Numbered from the stretch's first letter, positions 1 through 6,705 are shown. The stretch is 7,271 nt of DNA from Candidatus Bathyarchaeota archaeon (GCA_026394315.1 JAPKYM010000103.1:1-7271), one strand, 5' to 3'. Notes: a model not told the origin generated them from the letters alone. Made by a program: numbers and translations.

Positions 1-179
1 CCTCAACTGAGTTCATTGAATTCACTCCTTCAATTGCAGTTCAATTATTATGACTCAAATATATGCAAACCACCAAACTATTACTCATTATCGTTCTTTG
101 GACAGAACAACTTGTGGAGCGCGCGCTAACGGTTTATTAGTGCCCAGCGTGAGTACCAATCTGTTTTCAAACGAGGTAC

Positions 180-184
180 GGAGG
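180..184 (+). promoter_or_regulatory. Ribosome-binding site (GGAGG) that sets a TTG start
   Basis: A perfect GGAGG sits seven bases before the TTG at 192. It is the best Shine-Dalgarno match near this gene and supports the TTG start, because no in-frame ATG lies upstream and the next in-frame ATG (codon 30) would remove the membrane segment. An AT-rich TTTATTAG at 133-140 is at a reasonable distance to be the TATA box, but it is a weak match. Confidence 0.55.
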
Positions 185-191
185 CACAAGA

Positions 192-662
192 TTGTTATCC
201 ATACCAGAGTACGCAGCAGTTTTCTCGGCCGTGGCAGGCATTTCTCTAACAACCATTGTCTTACTGCAGCTTAGGCATATGGAGAAACATAGAAATGTCG
301 AGATCTCGATGAAACTGTTCGAATGGGCGGAGAGCGAAAGGCTTCGAAAGGCTTTCAGATGGATTGAGGAAAAATTTCAATTCGAAGATTATGAAAAGTA
401 CAAAGCTCAGGAAGCCAGTTTCGAAGCAAGCGACTATCCCTATGAAGTTGCTGCCTATTTTGAACAAGTAGGTTTCCTGGTTCAAAAGAAGTTCGTAGAC
501 CTTGATGTGATTGATGACCGGTTAGGCTCCTACGTAGTCTCAAACTTGAAGAAACTGGGGCCTTGGATAATGGCCTTGAGAAAAGAGAAAACAGACAAGA
601 CCTTCGGAGAACATTTTCAAAAGCTCTACGAAAGAACGACTGAATATCTGAGAAAACGCTAG
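192..662 (+). CDS. Small membrane-anchored protein, DUF4760-like
   Basis: This 156-residue protein has no known catalytic function. Residues 5-27 form one hydrophobic membrane segment, followed by a basic turn (RHMEKHR). The rest is a charged, helical cytoplasmic-type domain rich in Glu, Lys and aromatic residues (FEWAESERLRKAFRWIEEKF, then YPYEVAAYFEQVGFLVQKKF and DVIDDRLGSYV). That layout, an N-terminal anchor with a helical domain containing a 'VAxYFEQVGFLV' stretch, resembles DUF4760-type proteins, which are common and uncharacterised in archaea and bacteria. The start is TTG, chosen for the GGAGG seven bases upstream and because it keeps the whole membrane segment. The gene stands alone on the plus strand and converges on the surface-protein gene to its right, with 75 bases between stop codons. 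No catalytic motif is visible. The family assignment is by pattern memory and only moderately sure; the gene itself is well supported. Confidence 0.75.
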   Translation: MLSIPEYAAVFSAVAGISLTTIVLLQLRHMEKHRNVEISMKLFEWAESERLRKAFRWIEEKFQFEDYEKYKAQEASFEASDYPYEVAAYFEQVGFLVQKKFVDLDVIDDRLGSYVVSNLKKLGPWIMALRKEKTDKTFGEHFQKLYERTTEYLRKR

Positions 663-737
663 ATAGATTTCTGAATCCCAGGCACCCTCAGGAAGGCATC
701 CGATATTCTGGAATTGACCCTGTTTTCCGGGGTATCG

Positions 738-1589
738 TCATGGAGGAGCGTTCACAGTTATCTTCCATTTACAGTTCGATGAATCTATCTTGAGATAGTA
801 GCTGTCCCATCCCGACGGGATTATGATATTATCCTCACCAAACTTATTGTAGATCGTTTCACTTACAAGGGAGCTTCCCTTTTCACGATAGACTGTGAGG
901 TGGAATTTTGCCTTGCTCTGATCGTTGGATTCCCCTGACACTTCAAATGCGATCTTCCATTCTTGAGCTGGAATTGTGAAGGGAACTGTCCGTGACATTG
1001 GACCGATGAATTGTGCACGCATACTGACGAAGCGAAAAGCAGTCACTTCTATTGGAGAGCAAACCACTCCACTAATTCTGAGATAGAAGTGACCCGGTCC
1101 ACCATGCAGTATGAAGTGTTCCCCTCCAGTATTGTTGAAGGTTATGCTTTGAATCGGGCCGCCTTTCCAAGACATTGAATGTACGTTTACGATTGCCTTA
1201 GAGCCGGGCAGATCGCCACATTCTCCCCAATAAGATATGTTCCAATCAGGAGTAGGTATGTAGAATATTGCTTCTGGTATGCCTTCATATCTCATGACTA
1301 TTTCGATTGAGTATTCTATGATGGCTGGCTTACCAGTTGAATTGGGTGTTGGTGTCTCTGGTGTAGCAGAGGGCCTAGCTGTCGGTGTGACGGTTTGAGA
1401 TGGTGAGGTCTCAGTTGGCGTTGCAAGAGGTGTGGTTTTCACAGTAGTTATTGATTCTTGATACCTCTGATTGGCTGTTGAGGCTGGCTTGTAGAATTGA
1501 TACATGGCAAATCCTGCCACTGCAAAAATTCCAATCATCAGGACGGCTATGATCCGAGAAGTATGATGTGTCTTGGTTATGCGTCTCAT
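738..1589 (-). CDS. Membrane-anchored surface protein, Thr/Pro linker and two beta-rich repeats
   Basis: This 283-residue protein is probably exposed outside the cell. It has a basic N-terminus (MRRITKTHHTSR), one hydrophobic segment at about residues 13-33 acting as signal anchor, a Thr/Pro/Ser-rich linker at about 52-87, and two related domains at about 111-184 and 206-281. Each domain begins with an I-P-x-x-x-W-x-I motif and ends with a pattern like F/Y-Y-L-x-I...C...I-x-V, which suggests a duplicated beta-sandwich. The first copy carries two cysteines that could form a disulfide; the second carries one. I chose the ATG at 1589. An in-frame TTG at 1637 would add 16 residues in front of the basic region, which is unlike a signal anchor. 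It is the last gene of the leftward cluster, 67 bases after the broken dehydrogenase. Linkers of this type also occur in bacterial surface proteins, so this gene alone does not fix the lineage. No enzymatic motif is visible; a binding or adhesion role is a guess. Confidence 0.75.
   Translation of the reverse strand: MRRITKTHHTSRIIAVLMIGIFAVAGFAMYQFYKPASTANQRYQESITTVKTTPLATPTETSPSQTVTPTARPSATPETPTPNSTGKPAIIEYSIEIVMRYEGIPEAIFYIPTPDWNISYWGECGDLPGSKAIVNVHSMSWKGGPIQSITFNNTGGEHFILHGGPGHFYLRISGVVCSPIEVTAFRFVSMRAQFIGPMSRTVPFTIPAQEWKIAFEVSGESNDQSKAKFHLTVYREKGSSLVSETIYNKFGEDNIIIPSGWDSYYLKIDSSNCKWKITVNAPP
744..974 (-). repeat. Protein-level repeat copy 2 of the surface protein
   Basis: Second unit. It starts IPAQEWKIAFEVSG and ends YYLKIDSSNCKWKITVNA. 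Ile-to-Trp spacing is 5 residues and Ile-to-Cys 67, nearly the same as copy 1. Both units also share an S-K-A step after the first strand. The resemblance is at protein level only; the DNA is not a recognisable direct repeat, so the duplication is old. Confidence 0.6.
1038..1259 (-). repeat. Protein-level repeat copy 1 of the surface protein
   Basis: First of two about 75-residue units. It starts IPTPDWNISYWG and ends FYLRISGVVCSPIEVTA. The spacing from the first Ile to Trp is 5 residues, and from that Ile to the last Cys is 66. Copy 2 matches with the same order of motifs. Confidence 0.6.
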
Positions 1590-1656
1590 TATCGCTAATA
1601 CCTTTGCTTCTCTTCCCCAGCTCCCGCTGAGCACCAAAAAAATGGTTAATGTGCGC

Positions 1657-2390
1657 TTATCTCATGCCTCTTCCGCCAGATACTGTTAGAATTTCTCCTG
1701 TGATGAAATCTGACTCTTCCGATGCCAGAAATAGTGCTGCATACGCTATTTCCTCAGGTTTACCGATTCTCTGAAGCGGTGCTTCTTCAACAGGTATTTT
1801 TCTCCTCTCTGGTGGCAAAGAAGCCACCATGTCTGTGTCTATAAGGCCAGGGCAAATGGCGTTGACATTGATGCTGGGTCCTAAGTTTACAGCAAGTGAC
1901 CGTGTCAGGCCTATTACCCCTGCTTTTGATGTTGCGTAGTGCACATTTCCAATAGCTGATTTCTGAGCTAAGCCTGAGACAGAAGACAAGTTGATTATCT
2001 TGCCTTTCTTTTGGTTGAGCATTATTGGGGCAACTTCTCTGGAGCACAGGTAAGCACTTTTGAGATTCACGTTCATCGTTTTATCCCACATTTCTTCTGT
2101 GGATTCAAGGAAGGGTGACGAAATCATTATGCCGGCATTGTTGACGAGGATATCTATCCGACCAAATTTCTCAATGGTTCTTTTGACCATGTTTTTAACT
2201 TCGTCTGCTTTTGAAACGTCGGCTTTTACGAGAAGTGCGTCTCCACCGGCCTTCTTGATCTCCTCTGCCAGACTTGAGGCTTCCTTCTCAGATTTGCTGT
2301 AGTTGATTACGACTTTGGCTCCTTCTTGAGCGAACCGCGGCCGGCACCTGTGACAATCGCTACTTTTCCCTGCAATCTCTTATTTGTCAT
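1657..2390 (-). pseudogene. Short-chain dehydrogenase/reductase (FabG-like), broken by a frameshifting deletion
   Basis: Read from the ATG at 2390, the protein begins MTNKRLQGKVAIVTGAGRG, a normal SDR cofactor-binding start. It then shifts frame and stops at 2307-2309. The rest of the enzyme continues in another frame from about 2338 (FAQEGAKVVINY) to the TAA at 1657-1659. Compared with the intact dehydrogenase at 4855-5619, about eight residues after TGxxxG are missing. This corresponds to roughly 25 bases and removes the end of the glycine-rich loop and the start of the next helix. Downstream parts look intact: NNAG, the catalytic Ser (INLSSVSG), YxxxK (YATSK) and a typical C-terminus (FITGEILTVSGGRG). 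The longest uninterrupted frame starts at the ATG at 2190, 177 residues, but lacks the NAD(P)-binding half and is unlikely to be an active enzyme. A GTGAG a few bases before 2390 supports that original start. Expected role: NAD(P)-dependent oxidation or reduction of an alcohol/ketone, substrate unknown. The lesion may be real decay or an assembly error. Confidence 0.8.
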
Positions 2391-2458
2391 TGAGTCTCAC
2401 ACAAAGTAGGGTAGCGTTCAATGTATGTAGAGCTTTCGAGTTGAGATGTGATACAAGG

Positions 2459-3397
2459 TTAGTTCTTAGGCAGGTATCTTTTGGGGAATTTCAATGCCGC
2501 TGTATACAAGGGATTCGTTATCTGGCTGCATTCGATCTCGGCTGCTGATGTGAGTAGGAGATTGGCGTCCCATGTATCAAGATCATAGTCTTCCTTCAGC
2601 CAGGTTATCATCTCTGCAAGTGCAATCCTGATTGTATTATCTAGCGGTTTGGAGCTTCCAACCGTAATCAGGTATTCGTCTGATTCAATACGTGGCCAGC
2701 CGATTTTCCAATTCTTGATCAGATTTATGGTTAGTTTGGTCTCGGTAGAAACCTCGATTGGCGCACCTCCCAATTCTCCATGTCCCTGTAATGCATGGAC
2801 ATCGCCAAGAAACAGTAAACCTCCCTTAACAAAGACGGGGAAATAGAGCTTGTTCTTTGGTCTGACTTCTAAACAATCCATGTTTCCTCCGTGAGGGCCA
2901 GGCGTATTGCTTGGCACTTCGAACTCTGGGGCGGTGCCAATTGTTCCAACAAGAGGCTTCACTGGTAAGACTATGTCTTTTCCATTCTTCATTGGAAAGT
3001 ATATTTTGTCGTCTGCAATCCTGCAAATCTTGATTATGGTTGGAATAGTTTCGGTAAACAAGTTCCAGAGGGGGCTGCCCATCTCTATGAATCCCCACTC
3101 TGCAGTTTGCCCTGTCCAACCGTAGCCTCTCAATATCTTTATGTCTTCTATGATGACCTCTAGTGCGTCGCCTTTCTCGGCGTTTTCAACAAATATGGGT
3201 CCGGAGAGTGGATTCAGTGGCGGTCGAATCTTGTCTTTGTCATTTACAGAGTTTACCCTGTTACCCACATTGTCCAAGGTCTCGATGGTTACTGTGTCAC
3301 CGGACCTGATTCTCAGTTCTGGTTCTATATGAGGGCTAATGCTGTGAAAATGTTTCTTTTGTCTTAAACAATCCAAAGTACTTCGCCGCGGTGGCAA
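2459..3397 (-). CDS. Acetamidase/formamidase-family hydrolase
   Basis: This 312-residue protein matches the FmdA/AmdA family (about 300 residues), cytoplasmic enzymes that hydrolyse short amides to a carboxylate plus ammonia. Visible motifs in order are: an N-terminal HFHSISPHIEPEL (16-28) and GDTVTIETLD; PLSGPIFVENAEKGDALEV (63-81); GTIGTAP (151-157); PHGGNMD (168-174); and LGDVHALQGHGELGG (197-211) ending in the family's IE pair. Most members, as I recall, have QGDGE; here it is QGHGE. True substrates in this family are often unproven, so formamide or acetamide is only an example. The start is uncertain. A TTG at 3397 has AAAGGA only about one base upstream, while a second TTG at 3376 would give a length closer to the family N-terminus (305 residues). 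The gene follows the aminotransferase by 61 bases and precedes the broken dehydrogenase by 68, so it is probably co-transcribed with both. Confidence 0.88.
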   Translation of the reverse strand: MPPRRSTLDCLRQKKHFHSISPHIEPELRIRSGDTVTIETLDNVGNRVNSVNDKDKIRPPLNPLSGPIFVENAEKGDALEVIIEDIKILRGYGWTGQTAEWGFIEMGSPLWNLFTETIPTIIKICRIADDKIYFPMKNGKDIVLPVKPLVGTIGTAPEFEVPSNTPGPHGGNMDCLEVRPKNKLYFPVFVKGGLLFLGDVHALQGHGELGGAPIEVSTETKLTINLIKNWKIGWPRIESDEYLITVGSSKPLDNTIRIALAEMITWLKEDYDLDTWDANLLLTSAAEIECSQITNPLYTAALKFPKRYLPKN

Positions 3398-3458
3398 TTC
3401 CTTTGAGTATGTGTTGTTCAGGAAAGTCTTGTAGCGTCACGTAACCAGCAACGAGCCC

Positions 3459-4745
3459 CTAGAGTGATTTCTCCATTGCGGTCAATATGGCATCCAGATC
3501 CTCTTTGCTGTGTGCTGCGCAGATTCCGTTGTGGAATAGGTATCCGTCGTAGGTGTATACTCCATTTTCCAGCAGGTTCCTGTGGAATTTCTGCGATTGT
3601 GCCTTGTCGGATTGTGCGGCTGACCTGTAGTCTACAATCTCTTGGTCGGTGAAATAGACGCAGAACTGTCCGCCTAACCCTATGAGTTGAGCTTTGAGTT
3701 TATGATCATCTGCGATATCCTGGAATCGCTTGCACAAATATGCAGTGGACTCATTCATCCTCTTTTGAACGTCGCCTTTGCGTATCTGGTCTAGAGTGGC
3801 CACGCTTGCGGCTACGCAGACTTGGCTGCCATTGTACACCCCGCCATACATGACGCCTTTGCCTGGTGTGCAAACCTGCATTATTTCCTTCTTGCCGGCT
3901 ACAGCACTTATTGGATATCCATTAGCCATTGATTTTGCAAAGGTTGCCACATCAGGGGTCACACCGTAATACTCTTGGGCTCCACCAGGAGCTAGTCTGA
4001 AGCCAGTAATGACCTCGTCAAAGATTAGGACAATATCATTCTTCTCTGTTATTTCACGGAGTTGCTTCAAATATCCCGGGTTTGGCATTATTGCTCCGCT
4101 ATTGAAAACGACTGGCTCAACAATCAATGCTGCAGCTTTCTTCTTGTTTCTCTTGATAACCTTCTCTGCCACTTCCGCGTTGTTGAAAGGTATCACAATT
4201 GTGTTCTGTTTGGCGTTTTTCGGAATGCCTTGAGTTTCATAAATCTTCTTTGGAGCGTTCTTGGGGCCAGCTTTTCTCAATTCTGGGTGTAAGCTGACTA
4301 TGACGGTATCACTCCAACCGTTGTAGCCGCCCTCTATCTTGATTATTTTGTCTTTCTTGGTGTAGCCCCTAACGATGGTCAAAGCGTGTGCAACTGCTTC
4401 GGTTCCGGATAGGGAAAACTTGACCATCTCGGCGCAAGGTATGATTTCGTTCATCCTCTGAGCTAGTTTGATGCTGGTCTCGCTTTCGACGCCACAGGTC
4501 AATCCTGAATCAAGTTCTTTTCTTACAGCTTCGGTGACAATGGGGTCCCCATGCCCTAGAATAAGGGCGCCGTAGTTCACCACGGTATCGAGGTATTCGT
4601 TCCCGTCAATATCAAAAAGCTTGGAACCCTTCCCTCTTTCAAATATGTAGGGATATGGTACCATGAATCTTATGTTGGAATGAATGCCGCCTGGGACTAT
4701 CTGGCTTACTTGATCGTACAGTTCTTTCGTTTTCGGCCTATCCAT
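3459..4745 (-). CDS. Class III PLP aminotransferase, glutamate-1-semialdehyde aminomutase-like
   Basis: This 428-residue protein has the fold-type I, class III aminotransferase pattern. PGGIHSNIR (18-26) corresponds to the PGGVNSPVR motif of GSA aminomutases. SGTEA (113-117) binds the cofactor phosphate, IEGGYNGWSD (137-146) matches the region that stacks on the ring, DEVITGFR (243-250) supplies the Asp that contacts the pyridine nitrogen, and K271 in AKSMANGYP should be the PLP lysine. Length is normal for the family. The KSMANGYP form, rather than the KxxGGGxP typical of HemL, and the company of an amidase and dehydrogenases suggest a catabolic or specialised transaminase rather than haem synthesis; this is inference. 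The substrate is unknown. The start ATG at 4745 lies 36 bases from a good archaeal TATA box, giving a leader of about 15 bases, with GTGA as a weak ribosome-binding site. It is the first gene of the leftward cluster and ends at a TAG. Confidence 0.9.
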   Translation of the reverse strand: MDRPKTKELYDQVSQIVPGGIHSNIRFMVPYPYIFERGKGSKLFDIDGNEYLDTVVNYGALILGHGDPIVTEAVRKELDSGLTCGVESETSIKLAQRMNEIIPCAEMVKFSLSGTEAVAHALTIVRGYTKKDKIIKIEGGYNGWSDTVIVSLHPELRKAGPKNAPKKIYETQGIPKNAKQNTIVIPFNNAEVAEKVIKRNKKKAAALIVEPVVFNSGAIMPNPGYLKQLREITEKNDIVLIFDEVITGFRLAPGGAQEYYGVTPDVATFAKSMANGYPISAVAGKKEIMQVCTPGKGVMYGGVYNGSQVCVAASVATLDQIRKGDVQKRMNESTAYLCKRFQDIADDHKLKAQLIGLGGQFCVYFTDQEIVDYRSAAQSDKAQSQKFHRNLLENGVYTYDGYLFHNGICAAHSKEDLDAILTAMEKSL

Positions 4746-4780
4746 GACAATTCACGATTTTTATGTCGTAAGATGGCACA

Positions 4781-4788
4781 TATTTAAG
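4781..4788 (-). promoter_or_regulatory. Archaeal TATA box for the leftward operon
   Basis: On the minus strand the bases read CTTAAATA, close to the archaeal TATA consensus. They lie about 36 bases before the aminotransferase ATG, which places the transcription start near 4758-4762 and gives a short leader. This is the best promoter candidate in the window and probably drives the aminotransferase, amidase, broken dehydrogenase and surface-protein genes. No TFB-recognition element is clearly purine-rich upstream, so strength cannot be judged. Confidence 0.5.
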
Positions 4789-4801
4789 ACTTGACTGCGC
4801 T

Positions 4802-4812
4802 AAACTTTATGG
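4802..4812 (+). promoter_or_regulatory. Possible TATA element for the rightward dehydrogenase
   Basis: AAACTTTATGG precedes the dehydrogenase start. Transcription beginning about 25 bases downstream would give a leader of some 22 bases that includes the GAGGG ribosome-binding site. The ATATTTAAG at 4779-4787 is an alternative with a longer leader and overlaps the TATA box of the opposite strand, so the two divergent genes may share or compete for promoter DNA. Confidence 0.35.
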
Positions 4813-4839
4813 CAAAGTAGCTAGTTTTGGCTATTGACA

Positions 4840-4844
4840 GAGGG
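4840..4844 (+). promoter_or_regulatory. Ribosome-binding site (GAGGG) that decides the ATG at 4855
   Basis: GAGGG lies ten bases before the ATG at 4855. It falls inside the reading frame that would begin at the TTG at 4834, so the shorter ATG start is preferred over that TTG. Confidence 0.5.
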
Positions 4845-4854
4845 ACCTAACAGG

Positions 4855-5619
4855 ATGCCCCGAAACAGATTTGATCTAGCAGGTAAGGTGGCGATCGTTA
4901 CTGGTGGCGGCCGAGGGATCGGAAAGGCCATTGCAGTGGGTTTGGCTGAACACGGCGCTGACGTTGTGCTTTCCTCCCGCACACAGACGCAAATTGAACA
5001 GGTCGCACAAGAAATCAGGAACCTCGGGCGAAAAGCCCTGCCAATTGTCGTCGATCTAACAAAGATGTCAGACCTAGACCGTCTGATAGACGGAACGATA
5101 AACGCTTTCCAACACATCGACGTGCTAGTCAATAACGCCGGCCAATCTCACGAGATGCCGGCTGAGCTGGTGGAGGAGAAGGAATGGGATTCGACTATGA
5201 GTGTAAACGTCAAGGCCCCCTTCTTTCTTTCACAAAAGGTCGGCAAGGTCATGATCCGGCAAGGAAAGGGCGGGAGCATTATCAACATTACATCTGAGGT
5301 TGTCCAGAAGGTGGAACTGAACGTTGGCCCTTACTGCCCCAGCAAAGCAGCTCTTCACAGCGTCACCAAAATTCTGGCCAAGGAATGGGGCAAGTACAAC
5401 ATCAGGGTAAATTCACTTGCTCCCTGCTTTGTTGAAACAGAGCTTAACTCACCATTCTTTGCCCAGAAAGAATGGTATGAATCAAAATTGAAACTTGTTC
5501 CTCTTGGCCGTCACAGTGTTCCTGATGATCTTGTAGGAGCAGCCGTCTTCTTGGCCTCCGATGCCTCCAGCTACATCACAGGGACAACGATACTCGTAGA
5601 CGGCGGACTTACTGCCTAA
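4855..5619 (+). CDS. Short-chain dehydrogenase/reductase, intact, classical FabG/gluconate dehydrogenase type
   Basis: This 254-residue cytoplasmic NAD(P)-dependent oxidoreductase is complete. TGGGRGIG (16-23) is the cofactor loop, NNAG is at 93-96, the catalytic Ser is S147 (INITSE), Y160 and K164 form YxxxK, and the C-terminus (YITGTTILVDGGLTA) is typical. Length fits classical SDRs of about 250 residues. R42 after the second strand (LSSRT) hints at NADPH preference, but this is weak. Overall it resembles FabG, gluconate 5-dehydrogenase and related sugar/alcohol dehydrogenases, and the substrate cannot be read from the sequence. The ATG at 4855 is chosen for its GAGGG site; a TTG at 4834 would add seven residues. 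It diverges from the aminotransferase gene and converges on the MtrH-family gene with 65 bases between the stops. It is clearly a different subfamily from the broken SDR at 1657-2390, so the two are not a recent duplication. Confidence 0.92.
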   Translation: MPRNRFDLAGKVAIVTGGGRGIGKAIAVGLAEHGADVVLSSRTQTQIEQVAQEIRNLGRKALPIVVDLTKMSDLDRLIDGTINAFQHIDVLVNNAGQSHEMPAELVEEKEWDSTMSVNVKAPFFLSQKVGKVMIRQGKGGSIINITSEVVQKVELNVGPYCPSKAALHSVTKILAKEWGKYNIRVNSLAPCFVETELNSPFFAQKEWYESKLKLVPLGRHSVPDDLVGAAVFLASDASSYITGTTILVDGGLTA

Positions 5620-5652
5620 CCCAAATAGAATTCCGTGAAGGTCCTTATCATC

Positions 5653-5683
5653 AGCGCGTGTGCTAGTCCGGAACGGGCGCGCT
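5653..5683. other. Inverted repeat between convergent stop codons
   Basis: AGCGCG at 5653-5658 and CGCGCT at 5678-5683 are perfect inverted copies separated by 19 bases, which themselves contain the small palindrome TCCGGA. The structure lies between the TAA of the dehydrogenase and the TAG of the MtrH-family gene. A transcript from either strand could fold here, but no T-run follows on either side, so it is not a convincing terminator. Confidence 0.35.
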
Positions 5684-5684
5684 T

Positions 5685-6617
5685 CTAGATGAAGATCTTG
5701 AACACAGGGTGATTGTTGGTTAAGGGCCTTATCCCGTACTCTTGCCTCATGCTGTATGATACATAGGCATCCGCCAAGCCACATGCAGGATAGATCTCAG
5801 CGGCTCGTTTCAAAGGACCGTACAGGAGGAAGTTCGCGCCCATGACAATCGGTGTCACATGGGCTACAGCATTATTGATCCTGTATGACAGGGGATCTTG
5901 TTTCTTTCTGGAGACCCATCTATCCACTGCATTATGGACACCTGCTCCAGATGGCAGTCCAAAATCTCTTTTGACTGTGTAGCAGGCTTTGGCGACAGGA
6001 CCTGGATCAGGAATGTCCAGAACTGTTGTATCGACAAGCATCTTCTCGACACCAGCCCCAAGAGCAACATTGATCAATCCTTTTCTTTCCGGCGAATCTC
6101 TAAGAGTTGAAAGCTTGCCGGCAATTGTCATATTTCTAGAATTGTAGGTCAGAAGGATGGAGGCGGTTATCTTGGCGTCTTTTATAGCTTCCAGTTCCTC
6201 AGGTTTCACCTCTGGACTTATTGAGTTGAAGACTGCCCTGTCCGAGAGACCGACCTCACTTACGTGCTTTGCAGCTGCAACCCTAACTGCCGCCGTAGTC
6301 CCATCGACCAGAAATGGACCATCAATCTTCTCTGAAACGAAATCTATGAATTTGATAATGGCAGTCGGCCAGGCCGCACATACGTCAACCATTCTGGGGT
6401 TACCAGTCTTCTCTGAGATCTCTGCTTCCTGTCGAAGCAGATGCTCAGCCGTCAGCTTATCAAATGTCCCCTCTTCCTCACTAATGATGATCTTATCTCC
6501 GTGGTAAAATATGCTCCCTACCATTACCGTGGGGAGCTGACCTGGTTGTCCGCCAATCTTCACATTGCCTATGTCAAAGATTTTCTGTTCTGTTTCGAAC
6601 TTGAACACTCTTATCAC
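5685..6617 (-). CDS. mtrH: MtrH-family tetrahydropterin:corrinoid methyltransferase subunit
   Basis: This 310-residue soluble protein closely follows MtrH of the methanogen N5-methyl-H4MPT:coenzyme M methyltransferase. In that complex MtrH moves the methyl group between H4MPT and the cobalt of a corrinoid protein. Family landmarks are: VFKFETEQKIFDIGNVKIGG at the N-terminus; GSIFYHGDKI (34-43); SEKTGNPRMVD (68-78); PFLVDGTT (101-108); VRVAAAKHVSEVGLSDRA (111-128); VDTTVLDIPDPGP (195-207); GLPSGAGVHNAVDRW (220-234); and a short NHPVFKIF tail. Length is normal, consistent with a TIM-barrel pterin-binding enzyme. The start is GTG at 6617. A second GTG at 6608, codon 4, gives a family-like MFKFE start and has GTGAT just upstream, so the true protein may be three residues shorter. 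No MtrA-G or corrinoid protein is nearby, so this is probably one of the stand-alone MtrH-like proteins that pair with corrinoid methyltransferase systems. It is divergent from the LarA-like gene with about 100 bases between. Confidence 0.9.
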   Translation of the reverse strand: MIRVFKFETEQKIFDIGNVKIGGQPGQLPTVMVGSIFYHGDKIIISEEEGTFDKLTAEHLLRQEAEISEKTGNPRMVDVCAAWPTAIIKFIDFVSEKIDGPFLVDGTTAAVRVAAAKHVSEVGLSDRAVFNSISPEVKPEELEAIKDAKITASILLTYNSRNMTIAGKLSTLRDSPERKGLINVALGAGVEKMLVDTTVLDIPDPGPVAKACYTVKRDFGLPSGAGVHNAVDRWVSRKKQDPLSYRINNAVAHVTPIVMGANFLLYGPLKRAAEIYPACGLADAYVSYSMRQEYGIRPLTNNHPVFKIFI

Positions 6618-6673
6618 TTTCTTTGAAACATTCTTATGACGCCATTACAGAGGGCGTAGGTTGCTGAAGAAGC

Positions 6674-6688
6674 ATATTAAAGTTATTT
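6674..6688. promoter_or_regulatory. AT-rich core shared by the divergent MtrH-family and LarA-like genes
   Basis: The 100-base gap between the two divergent starts has one clear AT-rich block, TATTAAAGTTATTT. On the plus strand TATTAAAG could be the TATA box of the LarA-like gene, with a predicted start near 6700 and a leader of about 16 bases. On the minus strand CTTTAATA could serve the MtrH-family gene, with a leader of roughly 35 bases. Either use is plausible; both together would couple the two genes. Confidence 0.35.
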
Positions 6689-6705
6689 GTGGCGCACGCG
6701 CAAAT

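Noticed and set aside
1..191. A tRNA, repeat array or partial gene at the left edge
   Set aside because: No cloverleaf, no regular repeat and no conserved reading frame is visible; only scattered TTCAATT-like words occur, too short to mean anything.
50..274. Open frame of 74 codons on the plus strand
   Set aside because: It overlaps the supported gene at 192 in another frame, has no ribosome-binding site, and its composition is not protein-like.
717..733. Hairpin ACCC/GGGT between the convergent genes at 662 and 738
   Set aside because: The stem is only four base pairs with a nine-base loop and no T-run; this is expected by chance.
1657..2190. A complete 177-residue dehydrogenase starting at the ATG at 2190
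   Set aside because: The missing cofactor-binding half is readable just upstream in two frames, so the ATG is internal to a broken gene.
3459..3461. UAG as a pyrrolysine codon in the aminotransferase (and in the MtrH-family gene at 5685)
   Set aside because: Both proteins already end at the normal family C-terminus, three of the complete genes stop at TAG, and the extensions match no family I recognise.
3459..4745. Calling the aminotransferase hemL (haem biosynthesis)
   Set aside because: The active-site lysine context is KSMANGYP instead of KxxGGGxP, and the neighbours are an amidase and dehydrogenases, with no other tetrapyrrole genes.
6157..6507. Open frame of 116 codons opposite the MtrH-family gene
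   Set aside because: It lies wholly inside a strongly conserved gene on the other strand; its Ser/Thr-rich product is what an antisense frame typically gives.
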